From NCBI RefSeq assembly GCF_910594005.1, contig NC_057829.1:54357001-54421000 (forward strand): a DNA stretch of 64,000 nt. Reading direction: 5' to 3'. Each line of letters starts with the position of its first letter. Position 1 is the stretch's first letter. The position numbers and the translations under genes are program-made. The DNA is from Cervus elaphus (lineage: Eukaryota > Chordata > Mammalia > Artiodactyla > Cervidae). Of the stretch, positions 46,949 to 57,640 are shown one piece after another. The notes under the pieces were generated by a model that was not told where the DNA came from, did no database searches, and saw only the letters and a list, made by a program, of their open reading frames with translations.

Positions 46949-47590
46949 ACAGTGACAGACTTTATTTTCTTGGGCTCCAAAATCACTGCAGATGCTGACA
47001 GCAGCCATGAAATTAAAGGACCCTTGCTCCTTGGAAGAAAAGCTATGACAAACCTAGACAGTTTATTAAAAATCAGAGATGTAAAAAAAAAAAAAAAAAA
47101 AAAATCAGAGATGTCACTTTACTGACAAAGATCCATCTAGTCAAAGTTATGGTTTTTCCACTAGCCATGTACAGATGTGAGAGATGGCCCATAAAGAAGG
47201 CTGAGTACCAAAGAACAAATGTTTTCAAATTGTGGTGCTGGAGAAGACTCTTGAGAGTCCCTTGGACTGCAAGAAGAACAAACCAGTCAATCCTAAAGGA
47301 AATCAACCCTGAATATTTACTGGAAGAACTGATGCTAAAGCTGAAGCTCCATTACTTTGGCCCCCTGATGCAAAGAGCCAACTCACTGGAAAAGACCCTG
47401 ATGCTGGGAAAGATTGAGGACAGGAGAAGAAGGGGTGACAGAGGATGAGATGGTTGCATAGCATCATTGACGCAATGGACATGAGTTTGAGCAAACTCTG
47501 GGAGATGGACAGGGAAGGACAGGGAAGCCTGGCATGCTGCAGTCCATGGAGTCACAAAGAGTCAGACACAACTGAGCAACTAAAAAGCAA
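46949..47590 (+). mobile_element. BovB LINE 3' fragment carrying a poly(A) insertion
   Basis: BovB from 'aacagtgacagactttattt' to the 3' end 'cacaactgagcaactaaaaa'. The C-terminal frame (47149-47448) is open for 99 codons. A run of 22 A with flanking duplication interrupts it at 47083-47104. Confidence 0.94.
47068..47114 (+). repeat. poly(A) insertion with target-site duplication
   Basis: 'aaaaatcagagatgt' occurs on both sides of A(22) (47068-47082, then through 47114). The duplication starts right after TT (TT/AAAA), the preferred L1 endonuclease site. No element body is present. Confidence 0.75.
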
Positions 47591-48519
47591 CAACAATCAA
47601 TACATAATGTTAAAACAATGTGTGCTTCCCATTCTCCTAAGAACCACACCGGATCAGTTTGTCCATCTGGGCTGTGGACCTACACAGCCTCTGGCCATCA
47701 CATATGATGTGCCTACTCATTGGTCACTGAAGGAAACCATCCATAACCCCTAGACTGATTACACCAAAGAGATCGCCTCCTTCAACCTAAAGTCAGGAAG
47801 ACAGCACAGAACCCTCGTGCTTTCATCAGTGTTCTCTTTGACAAGAACCAGAAAGCCATTTAAATAGTCAAGAAGAGGAATGTATTGGAAAGTCATGGAA
47901 CAGGCACGAAGTACAGCAGGGCTTCCTCTCTGGAACCTGTGGAGTTCCCAAAGGTTCCACATGGAGACTGTGGAGTCTCCATTTTGGAGAAACCAAAATG
48001 GCTGATTGCCCTTACTACTCTCTCTCCCCCACTCTCCTTCCCAGGCTGTGTGTGTCTCATCTCTCCTCCTTGGAAATCTGCCCATCCTCCCGTTGTTCTG
48101 TGGATGATCTTCCTCTGCATTTCCATGCACATGGCACAGGGCAGTAGACTTGCTTAGTTCCTAAATTCTTGGGAAATAATAATAATATCCCTATGTGGAT
48201 CAGATTCCAACCCAGGTCCAGAAAGCTGTGGCCACAACAGAGGATCAGAGAGTCAAATATGGCTGCTCCTGAACTCCAGGGAGAGGTTAGAGAGGCATGT
48301 TGGGGGAGATCCTTAGAGAAAGCAATCTGGATTTTTCAGGTTCTTAAACAGGTCTTTATCGACCTGAGGCTAAGTCTTACAGGTCAGGAATGCAGATAAG
48401 CAAAGGACGATTCTTAGACTGCCTATGTGTGTGCATTTGTGTCTATGATGTTATCATTAAGCCTCCTGCCATATTTTTTCCATGGCAAAATAGCTTCAAA
48501 ACTAAAATTAAAATATAAG
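47591..48519. other. intergenic DNA, nothing recognised
   Basis: Two overlapping minus frames (123 codons at 48130-47759, 79 codons at 48132-47893) and a 90-codon + frame share the same GC-richer patch. None shows a recognisable domain. Confidence 0.4.
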
Positions 48520-49200
48520 GTCCTGGATTAACTTATCATCACTGTCATCATTATCATCTACTACAATTGATACACAATAAACTACACATATTTAAAGTAC
48601 ATGATTTAATAAATTTTGACATATGTATACACCTGTGAAATCAAACCCACAATCAAAGATACTGAACAGTCATCATTTCTAAAACTTTCTCATGCCCTTT
48701 AGTGATCCACCTTTGCAGCCACTCTCCTTCCCCCAGGCTACTACAGTCATACAAATTTCTGTCCTCTGAATTCATTGACATTTTCTGGAATTTTATATAC
48801 ACGGAGCCATATGCTACATGCTAAGTTGCTTTAGTCATGTCCGGCTCTGTGTGACCCTATGGACTGCAGCCTGCCATTCTCCTCTGTCCCTGGAACTTTC
48901 CAGGCAAGGATACTGGAATGGGTTGCCATTTCCTTCTCCAGGGGATTATCCCAACCTGGAGATCAAACCCCACATCTCCTGCATTGGCAGGCAGGTGTTT
49001 TTTTTTGTTTTTTTTTTTTTTTTTTTACCACTAATGCCAACTAGGAAGCCCAGGAATATATATGGAATCATATAGTACACACTTTTTTTGTCTGGTTTCC
49101 CTAGCATAATTATTTTGAGATTCATCTTTGTTTTTGTATGCATCAATAGTTCATTTTTGCTTATTGTTGAGTTGTATTTCATTCCACAGATGCTCTTAGA
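48520..49200 (-). repeat. LINE-1 3' region, split by a nested SINE
   Basis: 'aattttgacatatgtataca', 'ccaggctactacagtcatac' and 'tggaattttatatacacgga' precede the SINE. 'ttttgagattcatctttgtt' and 'ttgagttgtatttcattcca' follow it. Both parts belong to one reversed L1. Confidence 0.78.
48817..49052 (-). repeat. Bov-tA SINE nested in L1, with a T-rich insertion
   Basis: Reverse Bov-tA ('gctttagtcatgtccggctc' to 'actaggaagccc'). A T-rich run at 48998-49026 interrupts the tRNA-like head. Flanks 'ggagccatatgctacat' and 'ggaatcatatagtacac' look like a worn target-site duplication. Confidence 0.9.
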
Positions 49201-49489
49201 CATTTTCTAAAACAAGATTTTCAGAGTTCACAGGAATAAAGGTTTACACCAGCTACCCATGAGGGAAAGCAAACTAGATCTCAGCAAAACTTGAAATGAA
49301 CACTTCACTCAAGTTCCCACAAATCGGCAAAGTTGTTTATGGTGTGTTTATGCAAATGATTAATGAAGAATAAAGATTGCAACAATTTCTAAGCAGTGTC
49401 CCATAACCGCACTTCTGCTACTCAGCAAGAGATAGTCCCCAGGACCCAGGAGATGGGAGGGAAGCAGCAGGGAAAAGCAGGGAGAGCAT

Positions 49490-49595
49490 GGGTCTTTGAG
49501 TTCTAACCCAGCTGTGTGACCCCGGGAACATCACTTCCCATCTCTGAACCTCAGTTTCCTTATACATAAAATAGGGAAACTGGACTGCGGTGTCT
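49490..49595 (+). repeat. MIR SINE, 5' half
   Basis: 'tgagttctaacccagctgtg', 'tgaccccgggaacatcactt' and 'tctgaacctcagtttcctta'. Confidence 0.78.
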
Positions 49596-50577
49596 CAGCC
49601 TAAGTATTTGTAGAATCTCCGAGCTTGACAATGTCAGCACGTGAGCTATCGTCCCTTGGTGAGATCCTTCGATCTCAGACAGATCAAACCCACGGCCAAG
49701 CATGGGCCACTCTTCCTTTTTGCGTCCTAACAGGGAATTCAAACTGCTGAGTGGAGGGCGACTTCTTTGCAGTTACTGTCCAATTCCAAGAGGTTTCTTC
49801 TTTTAAAAGCCTTTTCTACCTATCCAGCAGGCTGCAGCACCTGGCTTGGAGCCTGTCCTTAGGACAGAAAGAAGAGCCCTCTCCTGGCGTGTCTCAGTCA
49901 CTACTTCTGACCCTGGGACAAACACTACCACTCTGGCTGACTCTACAAACTGTGCTGTCCCGGGGCCCGCTTCTTGTACTTCTGGACTCTGTGAGGCTCC
50001 CTGCTCCTCCTATTGTCTCCTGAGATTCATTCAGTAGGGCAGCAAGAGCCAGGGCGTGCAGAGAAGAATACAAGTAAAGGCAAGTCTGGAGCCCTGGAGG
50101 CAGGAGCTTGATGAGGGAGCCCTCCATCCATGGAGGAGTGTGGTCATGGCAGAAATGGAAGGAGACGGCGACCGTGTAGCCTTCATGCCTCCATAGGCGC
50201 CGAAGGTCCACATCGTCCCACAGCCACTCAGCAACTTGCTGCTCTATCTCATTGGAGAATCAAAGCAGCCTGAGGAAGTAGGCAAGGTCAGTTATTACCC
50301 CAAACTCTACCCAATTCGCAGGGAAGCAGAAAGAGAAAAACTCGTGCTCAGAGTGATCCAATGAGTTCTCCCAAAGCAGAAAATCAGGCAGCTCAACCCC
50401 AGGCATTTCAGATTCCAAGCCCTTGAACCTCCATACCAGAGACATTTATTGACCTTTTTTCAAATATAAGGTCCCTGCAGGGATCAAAGATCTATAAGAC
50501 AGGACGGCTTCTTTCAGAAACCTTTTTCTCCTGGGAGAGAAGGCAGTTGCTTCGCTAGAAGGCAGAGGGTAAAGTCA
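49596..50577. other. intergenic DNA with two collinear minus-strand open frames
   Basis: Minus frames 50445-50260 and 50211-49894 are in the same register, separated by a single TGA at 50262-50260. Together they give 184 codons with one stop. A pyrimidine-rich stretch ending in CAG precedes the TGA on the minus strand. No domain is recognised, so this is not called a gene. Confidence 0.3.
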
Positions 50578-50640
50578 CTGTTGTTGTTTTTCAGTCTCTA
50601 AATCATGTCAGACTCATAGAAACCCCACTGTAAGAGGTGC
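50578..50640 (-). repeat. Bov-tA / BovB 3' end fragment
   Basis: 'gtctctaaatcatgtcagac' plus 'aaccccactg' is a short reversed piece of the common BovA/BovB 3' region. Confidence 0.6.
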
Positions 50641-51074
50641 CAAAGAAGCACTGCAGGCATGAGAAGGGGAAGCGAGGAAAACTTTGCTTTTCCTCTGGGC
50701 CGGAGAGTTCAGGGACACCATGCGACCTGTGGATGAGAGACAACTCGAGTTTCTCTTCTTGTTTTGAGTAATGATCAAAAGGAACAGAAAAAAGAAATAA
50801 GCAAAAGATATTTAAAGAGAGGAAATGCTCTTGGGCCTTTGTCCAAAGAATTTCTGTTCACAACTTCCTTTTATGCATTGATTTAATGCAAACCATTGAA
50901 TGCATCCCAGCTGATAGGGAGAGAGAGAAAAAGACACTGAATGACTGACTTTGGGATTGGCATCTAAAAAAGGGTTAACTGTGATTATATCTGGGGTGGA
51001 AGTAAGTTCATTAAATGGAGATGGATGTTACTTTTTACCTTACACTGTATTCTAGGTTTGACATTTTTCTATGA
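50641..51074. other. intergenic DNA, nothing recognised
   Basis: No gene or named repeat recognised. Confidence 0.4.
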
Positions 51075-51290
51075 GCATGTATTGTTGATTAGTTACTAAG
51101 TCATGTCTGACTCTTTTGAGACCCCATGGATGGTAGCTGGCCAGACTCATCTGTCCATGGGATTTCCCAGGCAAGAAGACTGGAGTGGGTAGCCATTTAC
51201 TTCTCTAGGGGATCTTCCCAACTCAGGGATCAAACCTGTATCTTCTGCATTGGCAGGTGGATTCTTTACCACTGAGTCACAAGGGACACG
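51075..51290 (-). repeat. Bov-tA SINE
   Basis: 'gattagttactaagtcatgt' to 'ccactgagtcacaagggaca', in reverse orientation. Confidence 0.93.
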
Positions 51291-51422
51291 ATGAGCCGTA
51301 TTACTTTTATGTTAAGACAGAAATCCATGTCTTCCTCTCCACCTCTCTCAACTTCTTTTGCAACACAATTATCATCTCTCACCTGAAATCATAACCCTTC
51401 TGTAACAACTTCTAACAAAGGA

Positions 51423-51626
51423 GCTACTATTTATAGTTTGCTCTAGGTGGAGCAGAGTGCTAAGTTCTCTAAGTATCTTCCTTATTCCTCACCATAATTC
51501 TTTGAATAGGTATTACTGCCTTCTTTTTCCAGATGAGGAAACTGAGCCTTAAATGAAGTAATCTGTTCAAACACACAAGTTCAAAAACAGTGGAGGAAGG
51601 ATTGGAATCCAGGCAGAACCTGCAAC
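51423..51626 (-). repeat. MIR SINE, near full length
   Basis: 'gtgctaagttctctaagtat', 'ccagatgaggaaactgagcc' and 'aaggattggaatccaggcag' follow the reversed MIR consensus. Confidence 0.85.
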
Positions 51627-52457
51627 AGTCCTAGCTAGGATCACCACTACCATTCTCTGCTGCCAGTTACCTTCTTCCACCAGATCTGATTATATCACCC
51701 CTTTGCTTAAGATCTGTGGGACCCTCACTCATATCCCACTCACGAACCATTGCCTAGCATATCATTTCCGAGTGCAGTTTTCAATTCACCCAGGACTCAT
51801 CATAAACCAACAAGTTAATAGCAAGGCCTAACTTTCTTTTCAAAGCAATTTTCCATACAATTTCCCAAGTCCCTGTGACAAGAGCAAATGAGCAAGAAGT
51901 TCTAGGCAGCTTCAACGGCTTGTCAAGCGGCAAGACAATATGCCTTGATGTTCCTTCCTTGTTCACCCAGTGCTCAGAGCACTGATGATCTGTTTCTGTT
52001 TCTGTTATCTCATCTCTCTCTGATTGACAGTGCTGTTTCTTCTTCCAGGTATGTCCTTTACCCCACCCAGTGAATGCACACAAATCCTTCATGATTTCTC
52101 GTGTTCAAATGACCGGTCTTTCTTTGGGCACCCGTACCAATCTGTCAACACCCTCTCCGCACTATAGCACAAACTACATTAGATTAGATGCACCTGCTTG
52201 CCTGATTCTTTTTCCTAGTAGATTGTGACCTTCTCTAGGACATGGGTTGTGAGCATGGCCTTAGTCAGGAAGCGGAAATTGATGGAGGAGAGAATGAATG
52301 AAGAAAAACATGGTTAATGACAAATCTGTGTTTCCACTGCTTCCAGGATTCATGCAACACTGAACCAATATTTATCAAGAATGAGACTAGTACTAGGGGC
52401 ACAGATAACTGATAAACAGGACAGAAATGGTAGCATGTGTGTGTATTTAGAGAAGGA
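51627..52457. other. intergenic DNA, nothing recognised
   Basis: A 103-codon minus frame (52092-51781) has no recognisable motif. Confidence 0.4.
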
Positions 52458-52500
<43 letters not shown>

Positions 52501-52625
52501 CACATGTGTGTGTATATATATGGTGGATGTACATATACAGTGTCTCTCTGTGTGTATATATATATAATACATACACATATATATGTCACATTTGTACATA
52601 TATATAAGTATATATATACATATTC
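52458..52625. repeat. (TA)n/(TG)n compound microsatellite
   Basis: About 19 TA units (52458-52496) are followed by mixed CA/TG/TA repeats. The open frames of 103-166 codons across it are Tyr/Ile-rich artefacts. Confidence 0.92.
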
Positions 52626-52650
52626 ATATTGTGGGTACATATATATGTGT

Positions 52651-52862
52651 ATGGGCTTCCCTTGTGACTCAGTGGTAAAGAATCCACCTGCTAATGCAGG
52701 AGATACAAGTTCAATCCCTGGGTCAGGAATATCTCCTAGAGAAGGAAATGGCAACCCATTCCAGTATTCTTGCCTGGAGACTCCCACAGACAGAGGAGCC
52801 TGGTGGGTTACAGTCCATGGGGGTTGCAAAAGAGTTGGAAACGACTTAGTGACTAAACAACA
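52651..52862 (+). repeat. Bov-tA SINE
   Basis: 'gggcttcccttgtgactcag' to 'cgacttagtgactaaacaac'. It is inserted in the TA-rich repeat, and TA sequence resumes beyond it. Confidence 0.93.
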
Positions 52863-53769
52863 ACAATATATACATGAATAGGGTTATAAAGTATGTTTGT
52901 ATCTATATAGTGTTCATACATATATCATGTGTGTTCATGCACACTTCTTTAGTGCGCAAATACATGTCTGTGTCTGTATAACAGTAAGTGGACATATAGT
53001 CTGTGTGTGATAGGTACATGTATAGTGTGTACACATATGATGTGCATATATGCACACTCAGATGGCCTATGCACGTTTAGTGCCTGTGTGTTCACTAGAA
53101 TGCAATGTGAGTGGAGATTTAGAGGGTACAGCAGAAGACGGTAGGAAGGATAGCCAGTACACACAACATGGATGTTTTTTAATAAAACGAGGAGAAGCTT
53201 GAGGCTGTCTCTCTACAAAGGAGAGTGAGGAGAGAGAAGGAAGAAGAAAGAGCTGGAGAATTAAGAAGGAAAACAGCTTAGAGAAAGTTCACTAAAACCA
53301 AGTAAGCACCATATTCTAAAGGTTGGTGAGCAGACATAAACACCTTTAAAACAAAGCTGGGGAGGTGGAAAATCAAGGGGTGGGAAACCACTGGATTTTA
53401 TCAATAGGAAGGTTGCAGTGAGTAGGGAGTGAAAGCCTCAGGAAGAGGTGGGGGGATGACTCAGTGATGAGGAAGCAGAATCAGACAAACACAGACTTCT
53501 GTCTCTTTCCAACACTTTGGCTTTGAAAGGATGATGAGAGAAGCAGCTTTGATAAAAACAGGATCAAAAACTTGGCTTTTTTTTTTTTTTGGTTCTCTGT
53601 AGATGGGAAAGGTCAACCATGTGTGTGGACAGAAAGTTATGATTCTGGTACTGTCCCAGGGCTCACATTGTGAAGCATCATTTGCAGCAAACACAAATAC
53701 ACTCAAGACCTCTAACCCTTATAGAAGGGTTATACATACATATAGAAGCCCAAAATCTCTCACAACAGG
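52863..53769. other. intergenic DNA, nothing recognised
   Basis: Variant TG/CA-rich sequence at 52880-53060, then unique-looking sequence. T-run at 53578-53591. Confidence 0.4.
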
Positions 53770-53885
53770 TCTGGGAGGTAGGTTCTATAATTATCTACAT
53801 TTTACAGATGAAGAAGCCAAGCACAGACAGGTTAAGTAACTTGTCCAGAGTTGCTCAGCTAGTTAAGTCCCAAGTCAAGTCCCCT
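53770..53885 (-). repeat. MIR SINE, partial
   Basis: 'cattttacagatgaagaagc', 'caggttaagtaacttgtcca' and 'gagttgctcagctagttaag' are the reversed MIR core. Confidence 0.82.
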
Positions 53886-54139
53886 TGCCTCTCCCAGGCA
53901 ATCTGATGTGCAATGAGAGATGCAGAAAATAGAGCCTTTGACATGCTTCATGCTTTCCCAAGTCCTGCTAAGACTGACCTGGCTTTCTCCCCTGCCAAGC
54001 AGAGGCTTTGAATTTGGGGTGGAAGCTGTGTTTGATGGGGGAGGAATAGCAGAGGGAGCCCATTTATTGGTATTGCAGAGTTTGCAGCTCAATTGCCAGT
54101 TGTGAATATTATCGTAAGCATCATCCCAAGACAGTTACA

Positions 54140-54345
54140 GTACACACTATGAGACCTAAGTTCAAGAACTGCCTCCAACTCCAAGTATTTTATAATCTGG
54201 AGCAAGTCACTTAACTGGTGCAGGTACAAATTTTCCATTCATAACATAGGAAAATAATAATAAATTATTCTACATCCCGTAGAGTGCAGTTGTGAGGAGC
54301 AAGTGAAAAGATGTGAGAAAGTTCAAGCAAATGTGCACTATTTCA
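54140..54345 (+). repeat. MIR SINE, diverged
   Basis: 'gacctaagttcaagaactgc', 'ggagcaagtcacttaactgg' and 'gcagttgtgaggagcaagtg' in MIR order. Confidence 0.68.
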
Positions 54346-55396
54346 TTATTATTATTATTCTCTCAAAACTGAGAAATTGCTCATTTTCTCCACTTCCCCA
54401 TTCCACTTCCAGAGGTATTAAAAACTGGTAAGACATCCAGCTCTGGGAAAGTGTTTCCAAACCCAAGTAACTTCCATGTGTACAATTTGCCCTAAGTGGG
54501 AAATTCCCTTACACAGTGAGACAGGATGACCCATTTCAAAATTTCTCTGGAAGCGAGCTTTAATTAACTGTCATTATCTAAGATTTGCAGGCTGTTTTTG
54601 GATGCCTAAAGCTGCTCAAAACAACTAATACTATATATTCTACACCAGTCTGTTCATCCTCCTTTTCTTTCTCCATTCACCATGTAGATCATGATATTAA
54701 TACACTAACTCCAGTGCAGCCTTTTTCCCTCACTATCTGCTTCTGTGAATTTCACTTCTATTCATCAACATAGTCTTTAAGTCCCAGCATGGTCCTGCTG
54801 CAGGTGATCAAGGAGGTGACTACTGCCAGAAGCCAGTAAGGCATAGCCATTGGAAGGGAACGTTAGAAAATCAGCGCCAGGCAGCCAGGCAATCTGATTA
54901 TATTTTGCCAAATGTTTGGAGCACTGGTACAGAGTGTGGCTATCAAGTCTTCAGATGGATTTTTTTCATCTTTAAACAAGACAGTTTGGTGCATATATAA
55001 TGAGCCTAGAGTTCCATGCAAAGCAGCTGTCCTTCAGATTTTTAAATCGTCTTGATTTTTTTTTTAACTTTACCCTTTCTATCTAAACTATGTTCCAAAG
55101 ATAAAGTTAAAACAATTAGGCAGCAGTATAATGGGGTATATGATGGGTGACTGGTGTGTGGTCAGTTGTAGGCACATTTACTGTAATCTATGAAAACATC
55201 TGGGCCACAATCAATCTCCTTTGCAGGTGAGAAACTAGGGATCCAGGGCCAAATTTCACTTTTTCTTTTTTTGAGAAAGGAGTATGCAGTTTGCATGCAT
55301 GGCTTCATAAAGAAAAGTGAACATACAAAAATTTCAAATTGCAGAGACAACCTGTATGATGGTCATTTGTATTAGATAGCTTTATGAAAGGTTGTT
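54346..55396. other. intergenic DNA, nothing recognised
   Basis: AT-rich, with short A/T runs. No gene or named repeat recognised. Confidence 0.4.
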
Positions 55397-55413
55397 GGGG
55401 TGGGGGGGGGGGG
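55397..55413. repeat. poly(G) tract
   Basis: G4-T-G12 on the + strand. Confidence 0.95.
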
Positions 55414-55448
55414 TGCTCATTCATATAATCCCTTCCCTATCTGCATGC

Positions 55449-55640
55449 AAGCTCAGTTGTGTCTGACTCTGCGATCCCATGGACTGCAGCCCGCCAGTCT
55501 CCTCTGTCCATGAAATTTTCCAGGCAAGAATACTGGAGTGGCTTCCCATTTCCTACTCGAGGCGATCTTCTTCACCCAGGGATAGAAACTGCAAGTCCTG
55601 CCTTGGCAAGAGGACTTTTTTACCACTGCGCCACCTGGAG
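55449..55640 (-). repeat. Bov-tA SINE
   Basis: Reverse copy from 'agctcagttgtgtctgactc' to 'ccactgcgccacctggagcc'. It is the nearest SINE downstream of CH25H. Confidence 0.92.
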
Positions 55641-56054
55641 CCACTTTAAAGCAGACACTTAACAGTTTTGCAAAGCAAAGGACTTCACTAATTCTATTCA
55701 TCCCCCAAGACAGCCCTTCTCCCCCCAAAATGAAACTTTTAAAATTTACTCTCTGTAAAATTTTATAGAGTAAGTCTCATTAGTTCCCTGTTATGCAGAA
55801 ATCAGCTGAAACACACCCAGAACAATGTTTTCCCCTCTGTGAAATCTCTAGACCAAGACCAACACACAGACCCCTTCTCCTACTGCCTTCTTTCCTTCAG
55901 ACATCACCACTGGACTCCTCTCTTTCCACAGCTGGGCTGATGCAGACTCATGAGCTTCTACCACCCCACTTCCCTTCTTCCATTCCAGTTTCTATCAGCC
56001 AAACTACTAGTGAAAATGACAGAAGCCAGTACTTGTTGAGTTTAGGTGCTTTAC
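55641..56054. other. intergenic DNA downstream of CH25H
   Basis: No repeat recognised. The 93-codon + frame (55793-56074) has no recognisable feature and overlaps the predicted CH25H 3' end on the opposite strand. Confidence 0.4.
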
Positions 56055-56591
56055 TCTTTTTCAAGCACAAATAACATTTATTTCAATATAAATATACAAG
56101 TCTAAAAAAATATTTTTTAAAAGTACAATAATCTGAGTCACTGTCCAGCAGGACCATGCTTCATTTTTACAGTCAGAGATCAGATGCTCCATAAAAATAT
56201 ATTCTTTTAGCCTAGTTCTAGGACACCTTCAAACATAGTAAAATTCCTTGTTCTACAAACAAATCTTTTTAGAGATTATTTACATATGCCAGTGATTTTG
56301 GATCTTTTATACCCAGAAATCAAGGGTATTGAAGTGAGTTAGAATTCCACATCAAGAATACAACTGCTTATATACAAACATTACAATAAATTACCGTATT
56401 AGATTGTGAAAAATACATCAGATTTTCTCTGCAAGTTTCTAGCAGATAATAAGTTACCCATCGGAAAAAGAAACAACAAAACAAAACCACCTCAAGTCCA
56501 CCTCAAGTGTGTCTGTCCTGATTCAAGTGTGAAATGCCCCAGGTCTGAGGTGCACCCACCACGCACTCTGCCGGGAGGGGTACGGTGCACA
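56055..56591 (-). other. CH25H: CH25H 3' UTR (predicted)
   Basis: About 530 nt between the stop codon and the expected cleavage zone 15-25 nt past the poly(A) signal. It contains ATTTA-type AU-rich words on the minus strand (for example near 56385-56393 and 56087-56093), consistent with rapid turnover of an induced transcript. The end is an inference from the signal position, not a mapped site. Confidence 0.65.
56077..56082 (-). other. CH25H: poly(A) signal AATAAA of CH25H
   Basis: TTTATT on the + strand reads AATAAA on the minus strand, in an A/T-rich context about 510 nt past the CH25H stop. It is the best candidate signal downstream of the gene. Confidence 0.7.
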
Positions 56592-57404
56592 TTACTTGGC
56601 GTGAGCAGACCTCAGAGATCCCAGTATTTTGTCCCAGTGTGTGAAGTAAGGTGCGAAGTTGCAATTAAACTGGGAGTGATGCAGGTCGTGGTGCGCCACG
56701 CCCCCAAACCACCCGAAAGGTACCAGTCTGTGCGTGGACCAGGGGAAGTCGTAGCCGGAGTGGTCCTCCACCGACAGCCAGATGTTGACCACGTGGAAGG
56801 TCAGGGTGGTGAGAGGGTGGCAGCGCAGCAGCAAGATGTTCACCATGTCAAAGAAACCCAAGGAAAAGAGCTCCCCGACGCTCATGTACTGCGTGGCCAG
56901 CGCGAAGGGCGACGAATTCTGATGGTGCATCTTGTGGAAGGTCCGGTACAGCCAGGGCACCCTGTGATGCAGCAGATGCCACACGAAGAACTCGGTGTCG
57001 AAGAGCAGCAGGCAGAGCACCACGTGGCACACCAGCTGGGACAGCGCGGGGGCCTCGACGGGCAGGAGGGCCGGGCTCACAGCCCAGTGCAGCAGCGTCA
57101 TGGGGAACACGAACACCACGTGCTGGAAGAGCGTCTGCCCGAGGCAAGGCAGCAGCTGCCGCGCCGACGGCGAGAAGTCCGGGTGGATCTTGTAGCGCCG
57201 CAGCGCGGGCACCCAGGGGCACAGCACGTCCAGCACCACGAAGGGCAGGCAGAAGCCCACGTAGGTGGTGATGGAGAAGAAGACAGGAAAGAAGGGCGAC
57301 TGCATGAGAGCCTCCCAGGTCCTCAGGCGGTCCCAGAGGGGCTGCAGGAGCAGCTGGCCAGAGCTGCAGAGGACGTGGAGCTCGGAGCGGTTGTAGCTGT
57401 TCAT
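56592..57404 (-). CDS. CH25H: cholesterol 25-hydroxylase (CH25H), intronless, complete
   Basis: The 270-residue product is a diiron membrane hydroxylase of the sterol desaturase/fatty acid hydroxylase family. It adds a 25-hydroxyl to cholesterol in the ER. The product, 25-hydroxycholesterol, suppresses SREBP processing, is antiviral, and is the precursor of the EBI2 ligand. The three histidine boxes are visible: HLLHH at 143-147, HKMHH at 157-161, and HHDLHH at 238-243. Hydrophobic segments lie near 38-62, 92-110, 122-142 and 185-205. N-glycosylation sequons occur at N5 and N163. Length fits the mammalian family (about 270-300). The start ATG (57404-57402) has A at -3 and gives the expected short N-terminus before 'VLCSSGQL'; the stop is TAA. 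The frame is uninterrupted in one exon, as in other mammals. The body is CpG-rich, which opens long false frames on both strands. Identity is firm; exact orthology to FAS/LIPA synteny is inference. Confidence 0.98.
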   Translation of the reverse strand: MNSYNRSELHVLCSSGQLLLQPLWDRLRTWEALMQSPFFPVFFSITTYVGFCLPFVVLDVLCPWVPALRRYKIHPDFSPSARQLLPCLGQTLFQHVVFVFPMTLLHWAVSPALLPVEAPALSQLVCHVVLCLLLFDTEFFVWHLLHHRVPWLYRTFHKMHHQNSSPFALATQYMSVGELFSLGFFDMVNILLLRCHPLTTLTFHVVNIWLSVEDHSGYDFPWSTHRLVPFGWFGGVAHHDLHHSQFNCNFAPYFTHWDKILGSLRSAHAK

Positions 57405-57640
57405 GATGAGGCTGTGGCGAGCAGCGCTGGGGCTCGGATCCTAAGGCTTTTCTTAGGGCTTTCGACCCGCCCCCCCGTGATGTCAGCCGCCGTTTGTCCT
57501 CCCTTTCCCGTCTTCGCGGAGCTTGCAAAAATAAATAATCCAAGAGAATTGCGCTTAGTTGCTATAAATACTCAAGTAGGGCTGCGTTCAATGGCATTCA
57601 GATATGCAATTACGCAATGCCCCGTAGTAATTACTACGCC
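57405..57640 (-). promoter_or_regulatory. CH25H: CH25H promoter region (predicted)
   Basis: Elements read on the minus strand upstream of the ATG: a GC-box GGGGCGGG at 57473-57466 and a CRE/ATF-like TGACATCA at 57485-57478. Farther up are C/EBP-like sites at 57556-57548 and 57618-57609 (ATTGCGTAAT). There is no canonical TATAAA close to the ATG; the AT-rich words at 57570-57563 (TATTTATA) and 57540-57528 are the nearest. CH25H is known to be induced through interferon and TLR signalling and repressed by ATF3, which makes the ATF-like site plausible. The transcription start is not placed. Confidence 0.6.

Noticed and set aside
52265..52881. Frames of 103-166 codons rich in Tyr/Ile
   Set aside because: Translation of TA/TG microsatellite plus a Bov-tA SINE.
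867..55640. tRNA genes at SINE heads
   Set aside because: The heads of Bov-tA and CHR SINEs derive from tRNA and keep B-box-like words, but they do not fold as complete tRNAs and are parts of SINEs.
56848..57543. 231-codon minus frame overlapping the CH25H 5' half
   Set aside because: An alternative frame of the same GC-rich DNA, Ala/Leu/Arg/Pro-rich and with no motif. The histidine boxes are in the other frame.
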